Origin: Poritiphilus flavus
GTDB taxonomy: Bacteria; Bacteroidota; Bacteroidia; Flavobacteriales; Flavobacteriaceae
Assembly (NCBI RefSeq): GCF_009901585.1
Contig: NZ_WXYO01000001.1
Location: 186,001 to 250,000, forward strand
Direction of reading: 5' to 3'
DNA: 64,000 nt
Made by a program: the position numbers and the translations under genes. This document shows positions 26,844 through 36,800 of the stretch, one piece after another (positions within the stretch are counted from its first letter, which is position 1; each line of letters begins with the position of its first letter). The notes beneath the pieces are model-generated. The model had not been told where the DNA came from and did not search any database. It was given only the letters and a program-made list of their open reading frames with translations.

Positions 26844-28523
26844 TTAATCATTGCTCTCGTGATTACTTTGCCAATTAGGCCCGTCGTTCCATTTGGGTTC
26901 GGGAGTATTGCTGGGGTCCAATAGATTGAAATAACCTATGTTCCTTTCCTCATAAAATGGTAAAAACTCCTCCAAACGTTTAAGGAAATTATCGTAGGAT
27001 TTTGAGGTGGGACTGGTCCAGGCAGCCTCTGAGATTGCGGTTAGGCGAGGCCACGCCATAAAGTCCAAACGCTTTTCGTTCGCGATCCTTTCAGTCCAAA
27101 TACAGGCCTGTATACCCACGATCGGCTCATCAATCGGTATTTCCACATCCAGCGAATCCGGAAAATGATACGCCTGAACGGCATCGCCAAAGGCTCCGTC
27201 CCATTTCCGGCCATATTCATGGGTATGGTGCTGTACAAAATCCAGGTACATGGGAATCCTTGGACACAGCACGGTAGGGTATCTATTTTGTATGGTCTTG
27301 GAGCGGACATCAGGCTTGTCATGCCTCCACCAAAAGACCAAAGAGGAATTCGTATTGACGCCTGAGCCAGAGATCTCGTCCCAGCCAGCCATTTTTTTGC
27401 CCATCGCCTTTAGGGAATCAGAAATTCGGTTTAAGAAATAATATTCCACCTCCTTTAAATCCTTGAGATCATTCGTCCTCATTAGTGACCTTACCTCCGG
27501 ATCATCTAACCACTGTGCATTTGCAAAATTTACCTCATCCCCACCGATATGGATGTATTCTGAAGGGAATAATTCGCCAACTTCCCTTAAAATGTCGGCC
27601 AGATAGGCATAAGTCTCCTCCTTACCTGGGTTATAAGTGAACTCAGGATGGTCTTTATTACCACCTCCGGAAAATTCCGGGTAAGCGCGATTGGCCGCCG
27701 AGGCATGGCCGGGCATATCTATTTCAGGAATTACCTCTATTTGTTGTGCAATTGCGTAATCCACCACTTCACGAATCTGTTCCTGCGTATAGAATTTTGG
27801 TGTTTTACTGCTATTGCTCCAATCCCCAATAGATCCAACCTGAACAAGTTTTGGGTAGGCCTTAATTTCGATGCGCCATGCAGGTTCATCAGTCAGGTGC
27901 CAATGGAATTTATTCAGCTTGTGCTCAGCCATCAAATCCAACAATTGTTTCACCTTTTCCATACCGAAAAAGTGTCGGGATTCATCCAGCATTAATCCCC
28001 TCCAGGCAAAACGGGGAGAATCCTTTACGACTCCCACTGGAAGTGCCCAGGAACTGTTTTCCTTATGGTTGGCCCAAATGAGCTGTTTTAAGGTTTTCAA
28101 GCCGTAGAATACCCCGGACGGTGAGGGGGCCTTCACCTTTATACCATCAGTTTTTATTTCCAGAACATAACTTTCTTCCGAAAGCTGATCTGTAATGGAA
28201 TCCATTTCAAGCACCAATAATGCATTCCCTGAATCCTCCGGCTCTGAACGGACTTCAATGTAAGGGGCGCTTTCCATGACAAAGAATTCAGCCACATCGC
28301 GTAACTCTTCGTTTTCAAATTCCAGATTTAGTTCTCTTTCGGTAAAATAACTCCCTTCTTCCCATTGCACTTCATTCGGTAACGGAATTATCGTACGATT
28401 GGTTTCATAAACAACGTCCTTACAAGAGAACAGCAGCATGGCCAGAACGACAATTCCAATAGGACTTATAGCCCGATTAGTTATCGTACCAGACTTCACT
28501 ATTAGTTCCATTACGTACTGCAT
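26844..28523 (-). CDS. Beta-N-acetylhexosaminidase, GH20, lipoprotein
   Basis: A 559-residue GH20 enzyme that removes terminal N-acetylhexosamine from glycans, for example chitin oligosaccharides. A lipoprotein signal (SPIGIVVLAMLLFSC) is followed by the GH20 N-terminal domain (IIPLPNEVQWEEGSYF). The catalytic TIM barrel has RGLMLDESRHFFG, KLNKFHWHLTDEPAWRIE, EIDMPGHASAA and the catalytic pair D329-E330 in HIGGDEV. It ends SNHESND with no sorting domain, so it is lipid-anchored. An alternative ATG lies four codons in. It is transcribed alone, divergent from phzF-like with element A4 between. Confidence 0.94.
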   Translation of the reverse strand: MQYVMELIVKSGTITNRAISPIGIVVLAMLLFSCKDVVYETNRTIIPLPNEVQWEEGSYFTERELNLEFENEELRDVAEFFVMESAPYIEVRSEPEDSGNALLVLEMDSITDQLSEESYVLEIKTDGIKVKAPSPSGVFYGLKTLKQLIWANHKENSSWALPVGVVKDSPRFAWRGLMLDESRHFFGMEKVKQLLDLMAEHKLNKFHWHLTDEPAWRIEIKAYPKLVQVGSIGDWSNSSKTPKFYTQEQIREVVDYAIAQQIEVIPEIDMPGHASAANRAYPEFSGGGNKDHPEFTYNPGKEETYAYLADILREVGELFPSEYIHIGGDEVNFANAQWLDDPEVRSLMRTNDLKDLKEVEYYFLNRISDSLKAMGKKMAGWDEISGSGVNTNSSLVFWWRHDKPDVRSKTIQNRYPTVLCPRIPMYLDFVQHHTHEYGRKWDGAFGDAVQAYHFPDSLDVEIPIDEPIVGIQACIWTERIANEKRLDFMAWPRLTAISEAAWTSPTSKSYDNFLKRLEEFLPFYEERNIGYFNLLDPSNTPEPKWNDGPNWQSNHESND

Positions 28524-28587
28524 TATGCTTCTTTTACCGAGTTGCGAGTTTTATAAAGGTAGGGATTATGGGTTAGGAAGAACCAAA

Positions 28588-28858
28588 GTACTTCCGCTTA
28601 CTACATTGCTATTTCTTAAATATTTTGGGTTTAATTGGAGACCCTCCTTCTCCGAAGTATAAGCGAAGAAAGCTTCGAATGGTACCCTACAGGATATAGG
28701 CCTGTAGGGCGAAGTTTCTGAGCTGGTTTTGCTTGTCCGTCTGCAAGGCGGGTGATAGCAAAAATACCTACGGAGAAGGCGTCCTTTTTCCGTTGCTTTT
28801 ACTGCATCCGACGAGCCTGATAAATATCAGGAGAGAGGAATGCACAGCAAAAAGCAAT
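28588..28858 (+). repeat. Structured intergenic element, body type A, copy A4
   Basis: Outer stem CTTCTCCG (28647-28654)/CGGAGAAG (28771-28778); arm 2 CCCTACAGG (28685-28693)/CCTGTAGGG (28701-28709); arm 3 TTTTGCT (28727-28733)/AGCAAAA (28757-28763). The terminal hairpin TTGCTTTT (28793-28800)/AAAAGCAA (28850-28857) carries the long loop with TGCATCC, GCCTGATAAATATCAGG and GGAATGCA. This is the only copy in a divergent promoter gap. Confidence 0.8.
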
Positions 28859-28902
28859 TAGAAAGCCGATCATCCAGGCTGATTGCTATTATTTTAGATG
28901 TA

Positions 28903-28923
28903 CCACGAGATACAATCTCGCGG
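28903..28923 (+). repeat. Short hairpin D, copy 2
   Basis: Identical to 16367-16387. Both copies are preceded by GATCATCCAGGCTGATTGC, so the shared unit is longer than the hairpin. Confidence 0.75.
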
Positions 28924-28995
28924 TAGCGGAGGGAATGGACTGTTTTTATCTTGTTCATTTTGTTTTGATACAAATACTCAGTTGGCATATCTTAG

Positions 28996-29814
28996 ATGAA
29001 TATGTCCGTTGCTCAATATTATTTACTTGACACTTTTGCCCGCGTACCGTTCAAAGGCAATCCTACGCCAGTCTGTTTACTTACCGATGAGCTAAGCACT
29101 CAAACCATGTTTATGTTGGCTGAAGAGTTTAATGCTCCGGTAACTGCTTTTGTAGCAACCGCCAGTGACGAACTCTTTAAGATCAGGTATTTTACCGGCA
29201 CAGGAGAAATTCCGGCCTGTGGCCATGCAACTCTGGGGGCCGCTCATATACTGCTCAATCAAAACCCGGATTTTGAAAGGATTGTATTTGTTACCATTGA
29301 AGGTGTAAAAATCATAGCGAATAAGGAAAGAGATTTGGTGTATCTCGTATATCCTGTTTATGAAAGAAAAGATTACGAAATTCCCGGTGAATTGCTGGAG
29401 GCTTTGGGTGTTGAGCAAATAGCGTCTCACTTTTATTGCGATGAATTGGAATCGCTGTTCATTGAACTCAAGGATGATTCTGCGGTCCGGAGTATTCGTC
29501 CTGATTTCGAAAAGCTTCGAAAGAGCTCAGACGAAGTCAAGGAAGTGGTTATAATGAGTGAATCCAAATCGGATGATGCAGATTTTATCCTCCGTTCTTT
29601 CTGCCCCTGGATTGGAATTGATGAAGATCCGGTAACTGGTTCCATCCATTCGGTTTTAGGGCCTTATTGGAAAGAAAGAACAGGGAAAACCGAACTAATC
29701 GCATTTCAAGCTTCAAAAAGAAGTGGTGAGATCTTCATTCAGGTAACTGATAACTCAGTTAAAATTGGAGGGCCCTCAAAAATCCTTGTCGATGGAACGC
29801 TAGACTTGTCATAA
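28996..29814 (+). CDS. PhzF-family isomerase-like protein
   Basis: A 272-residue member of the PhzF/diaminopimelate-epimerase-like fold family. Visible motifs are LLDTFARVPFKGNPTPVCLL, the first-lobe site GTGEIPACGHATLGAA and the second-lobe site DEDPVTGSIHSVLGPYW. Family members isomerise small acids, but most, like this one, have no known substrate. No phenazine or other pathway genes are near. ATG at 28996 and an in-frame ATG two codons later are both possible. A CATAAAAC/GTTTTATG hairpin (29810-29834) overlaps the stop codon and may end the transcript weakly. Confidence 0.9.
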   Translation: MNMSVAQYYLLDTFARVPFKGNPTPVCLLTDELSTQTMFMLAEEFNAPVTAFVATASDELFKIRYFTGTGEIPACGHATLGAAHILLNQNPDFERIVFVTIEGVKIIANKERDLVYLVYPVYERKDYEIPGELLEALGVEQIASHFYCDELESLFIELKDDSAVRSIRPDFEKLRKSSDEVKEVVIMSESKSDDADFILRSFCPWIGIDEDPVTGSIHSVLGPYWKERTGKTELIAFQASKRSGEIFIQVTDNSVKIGGPSKILVDGTLDLS

Positions 29815-29849
29815 AACCAATTGATTGTTTTATGCTTATTTCACCTGAG

Positions 29850-30170
29850 GCGAACGCACTTCCGCTTGTAACACCGCTATTTCTAAAAAAACCTTCGGTT
29901 AACTTTCATTCAAAAGCTTAAATCTAAAACTAGCCTTTTTGGGCAGCATAAAAGACAGGCTTCGTATAGAATCGCCGAAGCCTTTCAGACTCCGTAGCCG
30001 AGCTACTTCGGCGAAGGAACTTGGAGATAACTTAGTTTATGAGAGCGGTTCTTAAAATATTTAATTTTAAGAAACACATAGTGAAAAAGTCCCCTTTTTG
30101 AATTCCTTTTACTGCATCCGACGACCTCGATAGTTATCAGGGGAGAGGAATGCACAGCAAAAAGGAATAG
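29850..30170 (+). repeat. Structured intergenic element, body type B, copy B3
   Basis: Full leader, outer stem CTTTTT (29935-29940)/AAAAAG. Arm 1 is GGCTTCG/CGAAGCC and arm 2 CTCC/GGAG. Arm 3 is TTCTTAAAA (30049-30057)/TTTTAAGAA (30065-30073), which differs in sequence from the other B copies yet pairs over nine bases. The terminal hairpin TTCCTTTT/AAAAGGAA has the long structured loop. Confidence 0.8.
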
Positions 30171-30250
30171 AAATACCAAATAGCCCGGTTTTATTGGAGT
30201 TGTGCATTTCTGTTATACCTGGTAGTTTCGTCTTTTGTCCATTTGAATCA

Positions 30251-30271
30251 CCACGAGATACAATCTCGCGG
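30251..30271 (+). repeat. Short hairpin D, copy 3
   Basis: Identical to the other D copies. The remaining gap (30272-30562) has no gene; it should hold the promoter of the protease cassette. Confidence 0.75.
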
Positions 30272-30562
30272 TAGCAGAGCTAACAAGTTTTAAGGGATTC
30301 ATCCCATAAGTACAAATAAGGGTGAGTTAAATCGATGAATGGCCCGATGAGATAGTATTAATACTACAAGATATACAGTATTATATACCATCCATATATT
30401 TTTCCTACGTTTTTAGAAGAACTTTAACTACATTAAAGTTTGATCGTTTCCCCAAATTTTCTTAGGTATCATGTCTTCTTCTTAACCGGTGAGGTTGTTT
30501 TATGGATGCCTGAATTTGGGTAGGTTCTTATTCAATTATTCATTCACAAAAAGAGCTCAATA

Positions 30563-32206
30563 ATGGCAAAAACAACAAAAACAACCAGAAAAAAAAAGGA
30601 GCCCGAAGTACATAGGGTCCTTGTTGAACTAAGGGTTCCGGATTCACATTTGGGTGCTGATGCAAATATCATGGCGTCCTCACTCGATCTCGTCGAATTA
30701 GAAATCGATGCTGATTATATTCCGGTTCCGATGGAACCTTCTGATGCTCTACTGGCTGCTGAGATGGCCGCACAACGCGAGGCCTCAGTAGTAATTGCCG
30801 GGATGGTCAAAGACGATGATCGGAAGGCTTTAGAAGAAAATCCAAGGGTTATTAAGGTCTGGAGCGATGCCACAATTAGTCCGTTCTATGATTCCGAAGT
30901 GATCCAGGAAGAAGAAACCGAAGTAGAAACCCATCTGGAACTGGTCCCTCAGGAATCATTCGGTACATGCCCTATAGGGACTTGCGACTGCAATTCGGGG
31001 ACTCCCAAAGGCAATATGGCTACAGTAAGGCGCTACCTGGGGGTAGACCGGATCCATAATCTGGGAATAAGAGGTCGTGGTATTGTAGTTGGGGTTCTGG
31101 ATTCCGGGATCACAGCCGTAGGACGTACCCTTAAACCAGGAGAAAGGCCTACCCGTCTTATACCAAATGTGATCGGAGGTTGGCCTGCTGATTGGGGTAC
31201 CGAGTCCAGTGATTGGGGATATCATGGAAACATGTGTTCTACCGATGTACTGGGAATGGCTCCGGAAGCCAGAATCTATGATCTCCGAATCTCCGGCGGC
31301 AGTTCGCCTGCCACTGTAGGTAATGCGTTACAAGCGTTTCAATGGGCGATCAACCGGTTTAGGCGGGATGGAACCCCGCATATCCTATCCAATAGTTGGG
31401 GGATCTTTCAACGAAGCTGGTATCGGGATTATGCGGAAAATCCGGAGCATCCGTTTACCCGGAAAGTGGTAGAGGCTATCAATACAGGTATCATAGTATT
31501 GTTTGCAGCCGGTAATTGCGGGGGCACCTGTCCTGATGGAAGATGTGGAAGTGAAAACGGCCCAGGTAAAAGTATTTGGGGAGCTAACGGCCATCCGTTT
31601 GTAATGACCGTTGGCGCAGCTAATACACGGGGTCAATTTATCGGATACAGCAGTCAGGGACCAGCGGCATTGGATCCTTATAAGCCCGACTTTTTATCTA
31701 TCAGTCACTTTACCGGATATTTCAGAAGTGATAGTGGAACTTCGGCCGCTACTCCTATTGCAGCCGGGGTTGTTGCACTCTTTAAACAACGCAATCCACG
31801 TGCCAGCCAGTTTGATATTAAAGCTGGCTTGAAACTTACGGCCAGGGATATGGGAACAGCAGGTTGGGATCAACATGCCGGATCAGGTATTATCAATGCC
31901 TGGACCGCCTTCAACCATCCCAGGGTAAGAGGTACCAGGCCTCCCACACAACGTCCGTTTACAGGCGTTCAATTTCGAGGCACACTGCGGCCTAATCAAA
32001 CCGCCAGATGGTTTACGTTCAATTGGCCGGCGCATTGGCATGTTTTCTGGCATGCGATGTCTTTGACCTCCGGCACTAAGATCAGGTGGAATGTTCGTAC
32101 CGAACGTGCCAATGACAACTATATTACCTACTGGATCTCTATTACCAATTTGTCAAATCGGAGCGCCCGAGTGGAAGGACGATATGCCGTTTTGGGATCA
32201 AATTAG
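30563..32206 (+). CDS. Leaderless subtilisin-like protease (S8) with C-terminal beta domain
   Basis: A 547-residue S8 peptidase without signal peptide: the N-terminus is MAKTTKTTRKKKEPEVHR, hydrophilic and basic. Residues about 15-120 look like a propeptide or inhibitor-like domain (VVIAGMVKDDDRKALEENPR). A Cys-rich linker (CPIGTCDC) precedes the catalytic domain, with D180 (GVLDSGI), H221 (YHGNMCST) and S394 (GTSAATPIAAG). A loop CGGTCPDGRCG may bind metal or form disulfides. Residues about 465-547 form a small Trp-rich domain (ARWFTFNWPAHWHVFWHAM ... ERANDNYITYWISITNL) duplicated as the next gene. The target and location are unknown; without a leader it may act in the cytoplasm or exit by another route. 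Confidence 0.88.
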   Translation: MAKTTKTTRKKKEPEVHRVLVELRVPDSHLGADANIMASSLDLVELEIDADYIPVPMEPSDALLAAEMAAQREASVVIAGMVKDDDRKALEENPRVIKVWSDATISPFYDSEVIQEEETEVETHLELVPQESFGTCPIGTCDCNSGTPKGNMATVRRYLGVDRIHNLGIRGRGIVVGVLDSGITAVGRTLKPGERPTRLIPNVIGGWPADWGTESSDWGYHGNMCSTDVLGMAPEARIYDLRISGGSSPATVGNALQAFQWAINRFRRDGTPHILSNSWGIFQRSWYRDYAENPEHPFTRKVVEAINTGIIVLFAAGNCGGTCPDGRCGSENGPGKSIWGANGHPFVMTVGAANTRGQFIGYSSQGPAALDPYKPDFLSISHFTGYFRSDSGTSAATPIAAGVVALFKQRNPRASQFDIKAGLKLTARDMGTAGWDQHAGSGIINAWTAFNHPRVRGTRPPTQRPFTGVQFRGTLRPNQTARWFTFNWPAHWHVFWHAMSLTSGTKIRWNVRTERANDNYITYWISITNLSNRSARVEGRYAVLGSN

Positions 32207-32251
32207 ATTTCGGAGTATTTATTATTTCTATAACACATAAAAACATTAATC

Positions 32252-32506
32252 ATGAGAGTTGGAACACAATATACAGGAACTGTTAACCGAAACGGTCGAC
32301 TTAGAGTATTCACATGGGGCTGGAACCCAAACCAACATGTAATCTGGCATGTTGTACCAGTTTCTACCCGTCGGGGTGGACCCCAGTTGGATTGGGATGT
32401 AGAAGTAGAACGTGCGAATAGCAACCAGGTAACTTACTGGGTCAATGTAGAAAATTTGACAAACCAGGATGTACGTTTCGAAATGCGATATGCCATTTTA
32501 AATTGA
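32252..32506 (+). CDS. Free-standing copy of the protease C-terminal domain
   Basis: An 84-residue protein homologous over its whole length to the last 85 residues of the preceding protease. Aligned positions include FTW/FTF, HVIWHVVP/HVFWHAMS, VEVERANSNQVTYWVNVENLTN against VRTERANDNYITYWISITNLSN, and RYAILN/RYAVLGSN. It has no signal peptide. The gene follows the protease by 45 bases in the same direction. A binding partner, decoy or regulator of the protease is an inference from the shared domain. Confidence 0.8.
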   Translation: MRVGTQYTGTVNRNGRLRVFTWGWNPNQHVIWHVVPVSTRRGGPQLDWDVEVERANSNQVTYWVNVENLTNQDVRFEMRYAILN

Positions 32507-32544
32507 ATGACTTAAATAATTGATTAATTTTTAATTTTAGTAAA

Positions 32545-32844
32545 ATGCGAATCATCATAGAAACCGAAGATACCGGAAAAGTGAAGGTCACTAAGCCTAC
32601 CCAAACCGATAAGCCAGAATCAGATTCAATTCCTGTAATTGATTCAGGAACCGGACCGCAGGGCCAAGCTCAAGTCAGCGATAATGAGCCCGACTTTACT
32701 AATAACGGTGAGGAGTTTATGGACTCTGACACCATTGATGCGGGGGCAGTTCCCAGCGAACTATTAGAGTTGATGGAAGGTGCAGAACCTACCCAAACCG
32801 GGGAAGTTGGTGACCTTGATTCGGGAGAAGCTCCCGCCTCATAG
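32545..32844 (+). CDS. Small acidic protein of the protease cassette
   Basis: A 99-residue, strongly acidic, probably disordered protein. A beta-like start (MRIIIETEDTGKVKVTKP) is followed by a Gln/Ser/Asp-rich middle and two related motifs, DAGAVPSELLELM and DSGEAPAS. No hydrophobic leader. It lies 38 bases after the small-domain gene and is probably co-transcribed. The leader-plus-motif layout is compatible with a protease substrate or precursor peptide, but nothing in the sequence proves it. I do not recognise a named family. Confidence 0.7.
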   Translation: MRIIIETEDTGKVKVTKPTQTDKPESDSIPVIDSGTGPQGQAQVSDNEPDFTNNGEEFMDSDTIDAGAVPSELLELMEGAEPTQTGEVGDLDSGEAPAS

Positions 32845-33036
32845 GCAGGCATTCTTTTGACTGCAATTGTTGCTTTAATTGCCACCTTAGACGTCGCATT
32901 TGGAGCTCTTGCAGTTTGACACATTGCCCATATCCTTAGAAAATCTGTTTGTCTAATACCCTTTGGATGAGCAGATTTTTCTTGTTTAATGAGTTAATAA
33001 AAAGGACGAAATTGGCACAAAGCCCGAGGGGTGAAA

Positions 33037-33381
33037 GCACTTCCGCTTGCTGCACCGTTATTTCTGAAAACCTTCGGATTACTTTCGTTCAAAAACTTCA
33101 ATCGAAGGTTAACCTTTTTGGGCAGCATAAGAGACGAGCTTCGTTAGGATCGGTGAAACCTTTCAGCCTCCGTAGCCAAGCTACTTCGGCGAAGGAACCT
33201 GGAGCCGATTTAGAAGAATGGCTCTGGTTTTAAAGTGGAGCTTTAAAAATGCCTCTCCAAAAAGTGTCTTTTCTTCCTGCCCGTACCTAACGGTCCGTTC
33301 GGGCGGGTTGTTTCGTTTTCTATTGCCTCCGACGAGCCTGATAGCCATCAAGGGAGAGGAATGCACGGCAAAAAGGAATAG
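33037..33381 (+). repeat. Structured intergenic element, body type B, copy B4
   Basis: Leader (AAGCACTTCCGCTTGCTGCA), outer stem CTTTTTGG/CCAAAAAG, imperfect arm 1, arm 2 CCTCC/GGAG, arm 3 TTTTAAAGT/GCTTTAAAA (one wobble). Then a GC-rich insert related to family E (CCCGTACCTAACGG, GTTCGGGCGGG) and the long-loop terminal hairpin (GACGAGCCTGAT ... GGAATGCACGGCAAAAAGG). The following 33382-33662 shows a family F hairpin near 33420 and no gene. Confidence 0.74.
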
Positions 33382-33662
33382 AACGTAAGATAGCAAGTTT
33401 ATACATGTGATGCATAAGAACAGATTGCACCTTGTCCGACTCTGGAAATCCGCGTCAACCTGGTAAGCAAAAGAAATGAATAAACCATCTTACAGTGGCG
33501 CAGCCGAATCATCGGCCAGTTATGCAAAGAACCCGACTCCTTTTCCTCAGGGTTGCAAGCTTTTTGCCCGGTTATTCCTAATATAATCCGGTTATGCATT
33601 CATATTTGCTTCTTGTTTTTAAGCTCTCGTAATTTACCTTCCATGAATCCTTGACAGGCAGC

Positions 33663-33691
33663 AAAAAGAGCTTATGCATAAGCTCTTTTTT
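33663..33691 (+). terminator. 28-base palindrome, possible bidirectional terminator
   Basis: AAAAAGAGCTTAT (33663-33675) and ATAAGCTCTTTTT (33678-33690) are perfect inverted repeats with a 2-base centre, rich in A on the left and T on the right. It sits 176 bases before the giant repeat-protein gene. It could be a terminator or an operator. Confidence 0.6.
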
Positions 33692-33866
33692 AGTAATTAC
33701 AGACGATAATTCCAATGGAGTTTTCCAATATCCCAAACCACTCTGTAATCAGAAAAAATCAAATGTCTTTTAGCTATAAAATTCCATTTTTTGATCTCCT
33801 ATTTCAAGTCGGAGTTACCAAAACAATGGGCCTACGATATAATCTTCCAGAAATAAACAACCCCTT

Positions 33867-36800
33867 ATGAAATCAACCAAACTTCTCCTATCGCTTCTGT
33901 TTTTTACTACATACGTAGCATTTTACGGTCAGGTAAGTATAGGGAGTGCTGTTCCGGATGCTTCAGCACAATTGGACATCACAGCTACGGACAAGGGAGT
34001 ATTGATTCCCCGGGTTACACTTCAAAGTACTTCGGACGATATAACAATTACCAATGGGAATGTAACAGGACTGATCGTCTATGCCCAAGACGCGGTAAGC
34101 GATATTATCCCCGGATTTTACTTCTGGGATGGAACTGCTTGGCAACGCCTGCTCAACCCGGCGGATATAAATGTTCTGGAAACCACCACTGATCTGGAAG
34201 ATCGTGAAGATGGTTTAATTAGCTTCATTAATGAAGATGGAATACTACAGACCGTAAAAAAATCTGATATAACGGATAATGAGGACGGCACTTATACTTT
34301 CACCAATAACGATGGCAGCGATGTAATCATAAATACCAATCAGATCACGATAACCGATATGGTCTCAGGACATCTGATCGCCACCATTACTCAAGCTGAT
34401 GGTACCGTTTTACAAATCAACGAAACGGTTGCCACATTTGTAGACAACGCAGACGGTACCATTACTTACACGGATGAAGCCGGGATTGCGAACACCCTGA
34501 ACAAATCAAATATAACGGATAACACGGACGGCACCTATACCTTTACCAACAATGATGGGTCGGACGTAATTATTGATACTAATGGCATTACAATTTCCAA
34601 TACGATTACAGGAAACCGCATCGCCACAATTACAAAAGCGGACGGCAGCTCGGAAGATCTGCACGAGACGATCACCAGCCTTAGCCTCAATGCTGATAAT
34701 ATCAACCTGGATTTTGTCGATGAAAGTGGAACCACCACTCAGGTGGATCTGACCGATGCGGTCACCAATCTGGAAACCGTCACCAGCCTTAGCCTCAATG
34801 CCGATAATACCAACCTGGATTTTGTCGATGAGAGTGGGACCACCACTCAGGTGGATCTAACCGATGCGGTCACTAATCTGGAGACCGTCACCAGCCTTAG
34901 CCTCAATGCAGACAATACCAACCTGGATTTTGCCGATGAGAACGGAACCACCACTCAGGTGGATCTGACCGATGCGGTCACCAATCTGGAAACCGTCACC
35001 AGCCTTAGCCTCAATGCCGATAATACCAACCTGGATTTTGTCGATGAGAGCGGAACCACCACTCAGGTGGATCTGACCGATGCGGTCACCAATCTGGAAA
35101 CCGTCACCAGCCTTAGCCTCAATGCCGACAATACCAACCTGGATTTTGTCGATGAGAGCGGAAGCACCACTCAGGTGGATCTAACCGATGCGGTCACCAA
35201 TCTGGAGACCACCACTACTTTGACGGATAACCTTGATGGGACATATACTTATAGCAGTGAGAATGGAGTTTCAACAACATTTACGGGCACCGACGATCAG
35301 ACCGCCACTGAAGTGAGCTATGATAACACATCCTCAGGACTTACCGCAACTACAACCCAGGCAGCCATTGACGAACTGAATACCAACAGTACCGACGATC
35401 AGACCGCTACGGAAGTAAGTTATGACAACTCAACATCCGGCCTTACCGCCACTACAACCCAGGCAGCTATTGATGAGCTAAATACCAATAGTACCGATGA
35501 TCAAACCGCAGCAGAAGTGAGTTATAGCAACGCATCCTCAGGTCTTACTGCCACCACAACACAGGCGGCCATTGATGAATTGAATACCAATAGCACGGAC
35601 GATCAGACTGCGGCAGAGGTAAGCTATGACAACTCAACATCCGGCCTTACCGCCACTACAACCCAGGCAGCTATTGATGAGCTAAATACCAATAGTACCG
35701 ATGATCAGACTGCTGCTGAAGTGAGTTATAGCAACACATCCTCAGGTCTTACAGCTACCACGACCCAAGCGGCCATTGATGAATTGAATACCAATAGCTC
35801 TGATGATCAGACTGCCGCGGAAGTAAGTTATGACAACTCAACTTCAGGACTTACCGCCACGAATACCAAGGCGGCCATTGACGAAGTGGCTGCAGGAAGC
35901 TCCGATGACCAGAACATTGCTAACCTGGCTATTAACACCACTTCAAATGTATTAACAGTCGGTATTGAAAGTGGTTCCTCACAGACTGTTGATCTCTCCC
36001 ACCTGGATGACAGTGGGACTGATGACCAAACCGCTGCGGAGGTGAGCTATGACAACTCAACATCCGGCCTTACCGCCACTACAACACAGGCAGCCATTGA
36101 TGAACTAAATACCAATAGTACCGATGATCAGACCGCAGCGGAAGTAAGCTATTCCAACACATCCTCAGGGCTTACTGCCACCACAACACAGGCGGCCATT
36201 GATGAATTGAATACCAATAGCACGGACGATCAGACTGCCGCGGAAGTAAGTTATGACAACTCAACTTCAGGACTTACGGCCACGAATACCAAGGCGGCCA
36301 TTGACGAAGTGGCTGCAGGAAGCTCCGATGACCAGAACATCGCTAACCTGGCTATTAACACTACTTCAAATGTATTGACCGTCGGTATTGAGAGCGGTTC
36401 CTCACAGACTGTTGATCTCTCCCACCTGGATGACAGTGGGACCGATGACCAGACCGCTGCGGAAGTGAGTTATTCCAACACAACCTCAGGCCTTACCGCC
36501 ACTACAACACAGGCAGCCATTGATGAACTAAATACCAATAGCACCGACGATCAGACTGCAGCAGAAGTAAGCTATGACAACTCAACTTCAGGTCTTACGG
36601 CAACGAATACCAAGGCAGCTATAGACGAAGTGGCTGCAGGAAGCTCCGATGACCAGAACATCGCTAACCTGGCTATTAATACTACTTCAAATGTATTAAC
36701 CGTCGGTATTGAAAGTGGTTCCTCACAAACCGTTGACCTTTCACATTTGGATGACTCCGGAACGGACGACCAGACCGCTCTAGAGGTAAGCTATAACAAT

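Noticed and set aside
28996-29814. Phenazine biosynthesis
   Set aside because: Only a PhzF-like protein is present; the family is broad and no other phz gene is nearby.
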